Source of the DNA: Phyllobacterium zundukense
GTDB taxonomy: Bacteria; Pseudomonadota; Alphaproteobacteria; Rhizobiales; Rhizobiaceae
Direction: 5' to 3'
NCBI RefSeq assembly: GCF_025452195.1
Contig: NZ_CP104973.1
Location: 682,001 to 746,000, forward strand
DNA length: 64,000 bases
The translations under genes were made by a program, and so were the position numbers. Below are positions 58,883-64,000 of the stretch, piece after piece. The first letter of the stretch is position 1; each line of letters opens with the position of its first letter. The notes beneath the pieces are model-generated. The model was given only the letters and a program-made list of their open reading frames with translations, was not told the DNA's origin and did not search any database.

Positions 58883-60112
58883 TTACCGCCCGTTACCGCT
58901 GCCGTTACCGCTCTGTTCTCGGCCCTTCAACCGAGCGTCTGCGAAGCGGTCCGCTGCTTCTTCTGTCGCACGATCGTAAACCGCCGATGTCGTGCGCGTT
59001 CCACTGTGGCCGGCAACCTTTGCAGCGTCGTCGGTTGTCGCACCAGACGCCCTGCCTTCAGTGATTCCCGAGGCCCTGAGGTCGCGAGCCCACGCCTTTG
59101 GATCGATACCGGCGACTTCCCTATCCTCGGCCCATCGGTCTGTAATGGCTCGAGAGTTGTAAGGCAGACCGGTCGTCTCCGAGACGATCATTGGTCCTAT
59201 GTGCTTGTCGTCGGGCCAGTGCGCCATTTCCTCCAAGACCATAGGCGCCTTCGACAGGGGATATGCGATCGACTTACCAGACGTGTTTGCGGTCTTAGAT
59301 GGCGTGAACTTCAACAAAAGATTGTCATCAACATGCTCCCATCGCAGACCAAACCATTTCAGTCCAGCCTCCACGTCAAGCACGTCTGAGACGCCACCTG
59401 TCTCAATAGGCCACCATTGGCCTGCAGCGTCCCAAAGACGCAAGGTGGTCTCATAGACAAGAGCGTACAGGAGAGCAGAGGATGGCCTGCCAGCGGCGTG
59501 CGCTGCTTGTCTGGCGGCAATGGCCTCCGCGGCCGTAAGAACCGTCTCACGACGCTTTGGCTGGGGCAATCCAGAGCGAGCGGTCTTTAGGATTTCACGC
59601 AATTGAATGCATCCGTCAAAACGGCGCAGGATGCCATGGCGCACCGCCGCCTCAAGGATGGCTCGGCAAGTCGCTGCTGCCGCAAGGTGCTTGTCTCCAT
59701 CACTCCAGATTTTGTGCCAACGGATAACGTCGATGCCCATTATGGAATCGACGCGCCGCGGACCAATGTGCTCCTCGAGCTTCGCGATGTAATGCTTATA
59801 CGGGACAAGAGATCCGGGCTTCAACTTGTGGAAGGCGCTTTCCTCATCCCGTTGATACGTGGAGAACAACGAGCGAAGCGTGCCATCGAAAGCGAGCGGG
59901 TCGTGGCGATACCCCGTCCGCCAAAGCAGCATATCCGCCTGAAGTGCGTTGCACTTGGCGACTAACATTTCTGGACTGTCTTGCATGAATGAGAGATTGA
60001 CGGTCTTTGGACTATAGCCGCGCTTAACATCCGCCTCGTCGGCAACCCAGACGGGTACGTGACCAGATGCGCGCTTCATCCATTTGAGACCTACTGCTTT
60101 CGGCCTTTCCAT
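58883..60112 (-). CDS. int: Tyrosine recombinase/integrase
   Basis: The 409-residue phage-type integrase has an N-terminal arm-binding part (about 1-90), a SAM-like core-binding domain (about 90-190) and a C-terminal catalytic domain. The end carries ARDLRASGITEG (box II arginine region, with Ser where His is usual), AGHSGTRTTSAVYDR (the H/R pair and the tyrosine nucleophile near residue 374). It would cut and rejoin DNA to insert or excise the element. GGAGG lies 5-9 bases before the ATG. Its start overlaps the end of the excisionase-like gene. The Gly-Asn-Gly tail arises from a DNA triple repeat. Confidence 0.92.
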   Translation of the reverse strand: MERPKAVGLKWMKRASGHVPVWVADEADVKRGYSPKTVNLSFMQDSPEMLVAKCNALQADMLLWRTGYRHDPLAFDGTLRSLFSTYQRDEESAFHKLKPGSLVPYKHYIAKLEEHIGPRRVDSIMGIDVIRWHKIWSDGDKHLAAAATCRAILEAAVRHGILRRFDGCIQLREILKTARSGLPQPKRRETVLTAAEAIAARQAAHAAGRPSSALLYALVYETTLRLWDAAGQWWPIETGGVSDVLDVEAGLKWFGLRWEHVDDNLLLKFTPSKTANTSGKSIAYPLSKAPMVLEEMAHWPDDKHIGPMIVSETTGLPYNSRAITDRWAEDREVAGIDPKAWARDLRASGITEGRASGATTDDAAKVAGHSGTRTTSAVYDRATEEAADRFADARLKGREQSGNGSGNGR

Positions 60113-60375
60113 TCGCCCTCCCCTCGGTCAGGCATGCCGCCCGACCCAACTGTGATCCCGAGATAGCTCTGATAAAAAACTCGCACGAGCGGAACGGCGC
60201 GTCCGCCGTGAAAGGCGTCGATCTGTGGGAAACCAGGCTTCTCTGATATCGTCGGCAATCGTTCCTTCAGCCAGCGTGGTGCGGCTGCCTTACCTACGAT
60301 TGCCTCTGCAATCGCCGCATCGCTCGCAAAAAGCGGAAGGCGGGCAAACGGGTCATTGTCATTTTCAGCGCGCAT
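60091..60375 (-). CDS. Excisionase-like small DNA-binding protein
   Basis: The 94-residue protein is encoded directly upstream of the integrase and overlaps it by 22 bases. The middle (SDAAIAEAIVGKAAAPRWLK, then PGFPQIDAFHGGRAVPLVRVF) reads as a helix-turn-helix/winged motif that starts with a rule like 'is this active, which residue is used' in AlpA/Xis-type regulators. The position and size suggest a recombination directionality factor. GAGGAGG lies 6-12 bases before the ATG. Homology is inferred, not certain. Confidence 0.65.
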   Translation of the reverse strand: MRAENDNDPFARLPLFASDAAIAEAIVGKAAAPRWLKERLPTISEKPGFPQIDAFHGGRAVPLVRVFYQSYLGITVGSGGMPDRGEGEWKGRKQ

Positions 60376-60396
60376 AGCCGCCTCCTCTTCTGGTGT

Positions 60397-60522
60397 TTAG
60401 TTGCTGCCAATCCAGTACGCACACAACCCAACGATGCTGCCAACTGGAATCCAAATACTTCCACTCTCAACTGTTAGCAGATGAAAAAAGACCGGCGCCT
60501 TTGGAGAAAGTACGCCGGCCAA
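60397..60522 (-). CDS. Possible small membrane protein, start uncertain
   Basis: A minus-strand frame ending at TAA 60397 encodes a plausible C-terminus (VESGSIWIPVGSIVGLCAYW, then IGSN) with one hydrophobic segment. The frame is open back to about 60585 and would start with a Thr-rich stretch, but no ATG/GTG/TTG stands near the GAGGAG at about 60567. The TTG at 60522 gives 41 residues without a clear ribosome site. It may be a real gene with an unusual start or a small lesion. Confidence 0.35.
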   Translation of the reverse strand: MAGVLSPKAPVFFHLLTVESGSIWIPVGSIVGLCAYWIGSN

Positions 60523-60588
60523 GTTGGCTGTGGTGGTTGTGGTGGCTACTATCTTCTGTTCACTGCTATCTCCTCGTGTCGCGGATGG

Positions 60589-60933
60589 TCAGGCCGCTAG
60601 TGCTGCAAGAACAGTTTCGCGCCCGTCGAAACGCACCATGTCGCGGCCGATACTCGCGCCAATCGCTGCAATCTGTGCACCCCATTGTCCGTCATCTGGA
60701 TTATCAACGAGGATCTTTGCTGCGGCTACTTTGGATTCCACTTCGCGATAGTCGACGCTCGGCGTGTTTACGATCTCGTAGATTACACTGGCGTGCGCAT
60801 CGAACAAGGCGTTCATGGCTGCATCTGGCATTCCGCACAGATACATTGCGGAGTTGATACTGGCCAAAAGGTTGGTCATTTCGCTAATGGGAAATCTGTC
60901 TGGTTCCTGCGATACTGCTACTGCATTGGTCAT
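60589..60933 (-). CDS. Uncharacterised element protein
   Basis: The 114-residue protein is acidic and helical, with no signal peptide or membrane helix. Segments such as NLLASINSAMYLCGMPDAAM and SVIYEIVNTPSVDY suggest an all-helical fold. No family is recognised. GGAGA lies 5-9 bases before the ATG at 60933. It is divergent from the XRE repressor, and both share a control region with two near-identical 16-base boxes, so it is probably repressed by that regulator. Confidence 0.6.
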   Translation of the reverse strand: MTNAVAVSQEPDRFPISEMTNLLASINSAMYLCGMPDAAMNALFDAHASVIYEIVNTPSVDYREVESKVAAAKILVDNPDDGQWGAQIAAIGASIGRDMVRFDGRETVLAALAA

Positions 60934-60966
60934 TGGTGTCTCCGGGTTGCTCTAATTGGGTCGATG

Positions 60967-60982
60967 TGATACTTTTAGATCA
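60967..60982. promoter_or_regulatory. Operator box 1: TGATACTTTTAGATCA
   Basis: A 16-base near-palindromic box (TGAT...ATCA ends) lies between the divergent 114-residue gene and the XRE repressor. It matches box 2 at 61017-61032 in 14 of 16 positions. The two start 50 bases apart, close to five helical turns. Confidence 0.6.
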
Positions 60983-61016
60983 ACATAACCTCTATGTCAA
61001 CACCTTTGGATAAATT

Positions 61017-61032
61017 TGATACTTATGGATCA
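61017..61032. promoter_or_regulatory. Operator box 2: TGATACTTATGGATCA
   Basis: The second copy overlaps the start codon of the XRE repressor (ATG 61025), which suggests autorepression at the translation start. See box 1 at 60967-60982. Confidence 0.6.
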
Positions 61033-61282
61033 GACTTCAGCTATAACTGGGCGCCAGATTGCAGCCGCACGGACACTCTTGGGTATCTCCCAGGCCGAGT
61101 TGGCGGTAAGTGCCCGCATCTCGATTCCAACCTTGAAGCGGATGGAAGCAAGCGATGGATACGCTACCGGTATGATCAACAATGTTGCAGCAGTTCGATC
61201 GGCCCTCGAGACTGCCGGCATACTTTTCATTGATCCCAATGGGAATGGCCCAGGCGTGCGCCTACGGGATCGTCAGCCATGA
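61025..61282 (+). CDS. XRE-family helix-turn-helix repressor
   Basis: The 85-residue protein is almost entirely an HTH_3 domain: ITGRQIAAARTLLGISQAEL, then ISIPTLKRMEASDG, and a short tail with LETAGILFID. This is the compact XRE form frequent in rhizobial prophages and islands. ATG 61025 is preferred over TTG 61016. Two operator-like boxes lie in its promoter, one over the start codon, so it probably represses itself and the divergent genes. It overlaps the next gene (ATGA). Confidence 0.85.
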   Translation: MDQTSAITGRQIAAARTLLGISQAELAVSARISIPTLKRMEASDGYATGMINNVAAVRSALETAGILFIDPNGNGPGVRLRDRQP

Positions 61283-61539
61283 GCGCTAGATCACTTAGCT
61301 TGGTAGTGATCGGTTTCACCGCAACCCTACTTTTTGGCTGCAACGAAGCAAAGGGCATCTATACGCTATATCGGAGTAGCATGGTTGGCGACGGCATGGG
61401 CATTCATGTGGCGACTTTCGACGCTGCCGATGGTGACGCTTACAACCGTGAGAATTGCGATATCGCCACGCATCTGTTCGCCGAACAACCTGGGGTTCAA
61501 GTTAAATACTGGTGCGAAAAGGGTCCGTTTCACAAATAA
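61279..61539 (+). CDS. Small putative lipoprotein
   Basis: The 86-residue protein has a signal peptide with a lipobox (ATLLFGC, Cys near residue 21), so it should be a lipoprotein. The mature part has no known domain and has three more cysteines. It is translationally coupled to the repressor (ATGA overlap). Function unknown. Confidence 0.6.
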   Translation: MSARSLSLVVIGFTATLLFGCNEAKGIYTLYRSSMVGDGMGIHVATFDAADGDAYNRENCDIATHLFAEQPGVQVKYWCEKGPFHK

Positions 61540-61581
61540 ATCGTGCGTTGCGCGGCCCCAAAATACCTGTGAATATAAGTC

Positions 61582-61601
61582 GACCTATTGGACTATAGGT
61601 C
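61582..61601 (+). promoter_or_regulatory. Inverted repeat GACCTAT-N6-ATAGGTC before the PrtN homologue
   Basis: Perfect 7-base arms (61582-61588 and 61595-61601) lie 23 bases before the PrtN-like start codon, where an operator would act. The binding protein is unknown. Confidence 0.45.
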
Positions 61602-61624
61602 AAAGGCGAGCCTACGCTCTGTAC

Positions 61625-61918
61625 ATGAAAAATCTTACCTACGATTCAGCCCCTACCCTCAACACTCTATTCTTTCTGATGGCGCAATACGGGCCTATGG
61701 CAGTCATTCCGCTGGACCTGATATGCCGTGATTATTTCAGCCACCTTCCTCCCGACAAGTTTCTGCGGAAGGCCAGCCTCGGCGAACTACCCATTCCAAT
61801 CATACGGATGGAGGCCAGCCAGAAGTGCCATAAAGGCGTGCATATTCTGGACCTCGTCAACTATATCGACTCCAGACGCGAGGCTGCCACCAAGGAATAC
61901 AAACAAATGCATGGCTAG
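61625..61918 (+). CDS. Pyocin activator PrtN family protein
   Basis: The 97-residue protein closely follows the PrtN pattern: NTLFFLMAQYGPMAVIPLDL, CRDYFSHLPPDKFLRK and VHILDLVNYIDSRREAATKE. PrtN activates pyocin genes in Pseudomonas aeruginosa; homologues in rhizobial prophages are common and their targets are usually unknown. ATG 61625 gives the full family length; the longer open frame upstream is not supported. It is followed, with an 8-base overlap, by another small DNA-binding protein. Confidence 0.85.
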   Translation: MKNLTYDSAPTLNTLFFLMAQYGPMAVIPLDLICRDYFSHLPPDKFLRKASLGELPIPIIRMEASQKCHKGVHILDLVNYIDSRREAATKEYKQMHG

Positions 61919-62198
61919 CGGAATGACCCTACCCACGATTTACACCCTCCACGAAGCGGCCGAAAAGCTGCGTATGAAGCCTAATGCACTAGGCCGTTTG
62001 GCCCGCAGACAGGGTCTGTGCTCAGCACATGGCAGAGAGCTTTTCTTCAGCGAGCAGGATCTGACTGATATTTGGGAAGTGATGAGGGTGGCGGCACGAG
62101 ACAACATAAGGCCGGCACACGTATTCCCGTCTGAAGCGAGACTGATGGAGAAACTTCGGAAACTCACAGAAAAGAAAACACGTCGTACGGTACGCTGA
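61911..62198 (+). CDS. Small helix-turn-helix DNA-binding protein
   Basis: The 95-residue protein has an N-terminal HTH_17/MerR-like helix pair (TIYTLHEAAEKLRMKPNALG, then LARRQGLC and HGRELFFSEQDLTDIWE) and a basic tail. This layout is that of phage excisionases and DNA-binding adaptor proteins. ATG 61911 overlaps the PrtN gene; ATG 61923 is possible. With the PrtN-like protein it forms a regulatory pair. Confidence 0.72.
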   Translation: MASGMTLPTIYTLHEAAEKLRMKPNALGRLARRQGLCSAHGRELFFSEQDLTDIWEVMRVAARDNIRPAHVFPSEARLMEKLRKLTEKKTRRTVR

Positions 62199-62262
62199 AT
62201 ACAACTTGCATTCCTGCAGACCTGCACGCATAGATTGCATCCATTGGGTTGGGGGAATTCCT

Positions 62263-62709
62263 ATGAAGTTCAAAATGGTGGCGCTAGCTTCTGCGTGCGC
62301 TCTGACCGGCTGCATGAGCGCGAACGTGAACATGTATCCAATCCAAGGACCGCTCGCCAAACAAGTGCCGCTACCCACAGTGAAGGCCGTTGCGATGGGC
62401 GTAGAGAATAACAGCGGGCCCATCAAGGCCACTCTCGCTGACGGTCAGTTGTGCAATGGCACCTGGTCGTCGGCTGCACCACGAATTGGCGCCGTCACCA
62501 CAGGATCGCTCTTCAGCCTTTACGGTGGAGCTGTATACGGCTCATCCGTGACAACTGGCATCATGCCAGGCGTCAACAAGGGCCAAGCCTTCATGACTTG
62601 CAATAGAGGCACCACGGTAGACGCTGAGTTTTATACGGGAAGCGGAACGGCAAGCGGATATGGAATCGCAAAGGATAGCGCAGGCAACGTTTACAAGATG
62701 TTGTTCTAA
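62263..62709 (+). CDS. Putative lipoprotein
   Basis: The 148-residue protein has a signal peptide with lipobox (ACALTGC, Cys near residue 17). The mature part is rich in Gly, Thr and Ser with a hydrophobic glycine-rich stretch (GSLFSLYGGAVYGSSVTTG), and it holds two further cysteines. GGGGGAA lies 7-13 bases before the ATG. No family is recognised, although small lipoproteins of this design occur in rhizobial phage regions. It converges with the TAC cassette, 2 bases from the chaperone stop. Confidence 0.65.
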   Translation: MKFKMVALASACALTGCMSANVNMYPIQGPLAKQVPLPTVKAVAMGVENNSGPIKATLADGQLCNGTWSSAAPRIGAVTTGSLFSLYGGAVYGSSVTTGIMPGVNKGQAFMTCNRGTTVDAEFYTGSGTASGYGIAKDSAGNVYKMLF

Positions 62710-62711
62710 GC

Positions 62712-63239
62712 TCAGTTATCGACTTTTTTTCTAGGTGCCGATTTCGCAACCATACGGCCTTTTTCCGCTGGACTCTTGACGGCCGGCTCTTTGTGAACAG
62801 GAAGTGGTGGCAGGCTGGTCGCCGCGGCCCAATCTAAAGTGGCGAAGAGACTCCTAAAGTATGGGTAACATGCAAATACAGCTACCCGATTAAGGAAAAC
62901 CATCGTGGCCTCTTCGTCGCAGTCGACCAAATTATCGTATGTAACTGCGTATTCAGCCTTACAGACAAGGGTTTTTTTCCTGCCGGTTTTAGCAGCGACT
63001 TCGAAGCCAATAAACGCCATGGCTACGCAGTCCTCATGTGAGAACTGCTGTCCACCTTTTATAACAACGTATCCAAGACTCCTGTCGGCTTCGTCAGAGA
63101 AAAATTCGGGCTTTACGTTAAATTCTACTGACGTCACTTGAACCGCCCTCAGCTGGGCAACTCCCACGACATGACTGTATTTTTCGAGCCGATCCTTTTT
63201 TTGGTCTGACGGCCCAGCTATTTCGGACTTTTTTGCCAT
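62712..63239 (-). CDS. SecB-like chaperone of a toxin-antitoxin-chaperone system
   Basis: The 175-residue protein has the SecB-like layout: N-terminal beta segments (VGVAQLRAVQVTSVEFNVKP, then the FEVAAKTGRKKTLVCKAEY strands) and a C-terminal helix region, VFACYPYFRSLFATLDWAAA then SLPPLPV. This last stretch matches the conserved YPYxRxxxxxLxxxxxLPPL pattern of the M. tuberculosis TAC chaperone Rv1957 as I recall it. In TAC systems the chaperone folds and protects the antitoxin. ATG 63239 lies one base after the antitoxin stop. The longer upstream frame is inside the antitoxin gene. The C-terminal tail is basic. Confidence 0.82.
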   Translation of the reverse strand: MAKKSEIAGPSDQKKDRLEKYSHVVGVAQLRAVQVTSVEFNVKPEFFSDEADRSLGYVVIKGGQQFSHEDCVAMAFIGFEVAAKTGRKKTLVCKAEYAVTYDNLVDCDEEATMVFLNRVAVFACYPYFRSLFATLDWAAATSLPPLPVHKEPAVKSPAEKGRMVAKSAPRKKVDN

Positions 63240-63240
63240 G

Positions 63241-63666
63241 CTAAGCTGCTTCGAGTATGAGGTCGTCTGCGTAGTTCTCGTTCGCATATGTTTCTTGTGC
63301 GCCCCAAGCTCTGTACGCCTCGCGAGCCTGACAGGCCATAATTGCGAAACCTCTGTCCGCCGTAGCTTCGACCACACGGTTTTCGCGATCGGTGTGACGG
63401 CGCCCATACTTTACGAGCTTCGACTGGTAGTCAGCCTTGATATCCAGAACGTGCAATGCGCGCCCGACCAACTTAATCGTAGGGTTGGCTTCGGAAGAGA
63501 GGAGTTGGCTAACACGTGCACGCGTTACGCCCAGCAACTCTGCGAGACGAGCCTGCGTGATACCCTTGCTCTTCATGGCATCAAGAATAGCGAACTGAAA
63601 ATCCATCAAAGCATTTTCTTCTGCCTCGATGAAATCATACTCTGCCCGTTTTGCTACGTTCTTCAT
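63241..63666 (-). CDS. XRE-family antitoxin with C-terminal chaperone-addiction-like tail
   Basis: The 141-residue protein has an HTH_3 domain (FQFAILDAMKSKGITQARLA then ELLGVTRARVSQLLSSEANP, residues about 24-65) typical of HigA. After it comes a C-terminal extension with an aromatic and hydrophobic cluster (AIMACQAREAYRAWGAQETY then ANENY). In TAC systems such a tail (ChAD) makes the antitoxin depend on its SecB-like chaperone. The ATG at 63666 overlaps the toxin stop (TGATG), so toxin and antitoxin are translationally coupled; GTG 63669 is possible. It would bind its own promoter and neutralise the toxin. Confidence 0.82.
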   Translation of the reverse strand: MKNVAKRAEYDFIEAEENALMDFQFAILDAMKSKGITQARLAELLGVTRARVSQLLSSEANPTIKLVGRALHVLDIKADYQSKLVKYGRRHTDRENRVVEATADRGFAIMACQAREAYRAWGAQETYANENYADDLILEAA

Positions 63667-64000
63667 CACCCTACCTCTTCTGATTTCTCAGCCGCCTTTT
63701 TTATTTTTTTTGGATCGGCTTTATCTTGTTTTTTGCTGGGATCGCACGCTGTTCCTACATACGCTTTCCTGCCTTTATATTGCTTGATGACGCCATATAT
63801 TCGAAATTGATACGACTTAAACTCATGTATCTGCACCGTGTTCCCAGCGCCGTCTTTCGCGCGGCCCAACGACTTGAACATCTTCTCGCCAAGAGGCTGG
63901 CCGTTCGAGAACCTTTCAAAGTACCGAGGAAGCTGCGCTGCAGATCGACGACTAGTCTCGTCCGTACGGTCGAGGAGGGCCTCGTACTCTTCCCTGGCTT
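63666..64000 (-). CDS. RelE/HigB-like toxin, 5' part outside window
   Basis: The frame is open to the window edge (about 111 residues visible), so the N-terminus is missing. The visible part has KMFKSLGRAKDGAGNTVQIH, then EFKSYQFRIYGVIKQYKGRK, and AYVGTACDPSKKQDKADPKK with a Lys-rich end. This beta-sheet pattern, with basic residues and a lysine-rich end of the form DxxKKxDKAxxxxIKxA, resembles HigB/RelE-type ribosome-dependent RNases found in TAC operons. ATG 63879-63881 is internal. It is placed first, before antitoxin and chaperone, as in the M. tuberculosis TAC. The class is inferred from context and partial sequence. Confidence 0.7.
   Translation of the reverse strand, partial: AREEYEALLDRTDETSRRSAAQLPRYFERFSNGQPLGEKMFKSLGRAKDGAGNTVQIHEFKSYQFRIYGVIKQYKGRKAYVGTACDPSKKQDKADPKKIKKAAEKSEEVG

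Larger units (their letters stand above)
58860..64000. mobile_element. Left part of an integrated element (prophage- or island-like)
   Basis: From just after the pbp gene the content changes to integrase, excisionase-like protein, XRE repressor, PrtN homologue, small DNA-binding protein, lipoproteins and a toxin-antitoxin-chaperone cassette, with more AT-rich, gene-dense DNA. No tRNA gene is visible at the left edge, and the attachment site cannot be fixed without the right end, which lies outside the window. A triple cgttaccgc repeat (58881-58911) at the integrase 3' end is the best mark near the border. Confidence 0.7.

Noticed and set aside
58881..58911. Three short repeats as a CRISPR array
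   Set aside because: The units are 9 bases with 1- and 3-base spacers, inside the integrase coding end.

Overview
The window looks like chromosomal DNA from an alphaproteobacterium of the order Hyphomicrobiales (Rhizobiales), close to Brucella/Ochrobactrum/Phyllobacterium. The grounds are a cyclic beta-1,2-glucan synthase of 2866 residues, an ornithine-lipid acyltransferase (OlsB) beside mutS and glnD, the block lptC-lptA-lptB-rpoN-hpf-ptsN, and the order glnD-murJ-VOC-trpS-usp-nifU. Genus and species cannot be fixed from sequence reading alone. No rRNA, tRNA, CRISPR array or insertion sequence was found.

Layout. 1-5100: histidine utilisation (hutH 3' part, hutG, frameshifted hutU, hutD carrying an in-frame palindromic insertion, repressor hutC). 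5326-8290: a metal-delivery set (DUF2946-like protein, PepSY-TM protein, frameshifted PCuAC copper chaperone, Sco). 8390-9396: three small uncharacterised genes, one rich in cysteine. 9689-13503: sulfate ABC importer sbp-cysTWA. 13822-22422: cyclic glucan synthase. 22562-30417: Fur-family regulator, then on the minus strand ptsN, hpf, rpoN and the Lpt lipopolysaccharide-export genes, then sppA, ihfB and lapA on the plus strand. 30437-33969: ornithine cyclodeaminase family, two RNA methyltransferases, lspA. 34063-45097: olsB, frameshifted mutS, glnD, murJ, VOC protein, trpS, usp, nifU. 45153-52620: xylose uptake and catabolism (single-ABC ATPase, XylH, XylF, divergent XylR-XylB-XylA). 53083-58747: SDR oxidoreductase, glpK, DUF3892 protein, a 38-residue protein and a class A penicillin-binding protein.

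From about 58.8 kb the content changes to an integrated element that runs off the right edge: tyrosine integrase, excisionase-like protein, XRE repressor with duplicated operators, PrtN (pyocin activator) homologue, small DNA-binding protein, two lipoproteins, and a convergent three-gene cassette. That cassette is read as a toxin-antitoxin-chaperone (TAC) system: a RelE/HigB-like toxin cut by the window edge, an XRE antitoxin with an aromatic-rich tail, and a SecB-like chaperone. It is the most interesting system here.

Three otherwise well-conserved genes (hutU, the PCuAC chaperone, mutS) each carry a single-base indel, two of them in homopolymer runs. These are either sequencing errors or real lesions. 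If the mutS one is real, the strain could be a mutator, which would help explain the others. Several large palindromes and inverted repeats (892-1070, 4118-4197, 52632-52667, 52894-53037) look like dispersed intergenic elements of this lineage.
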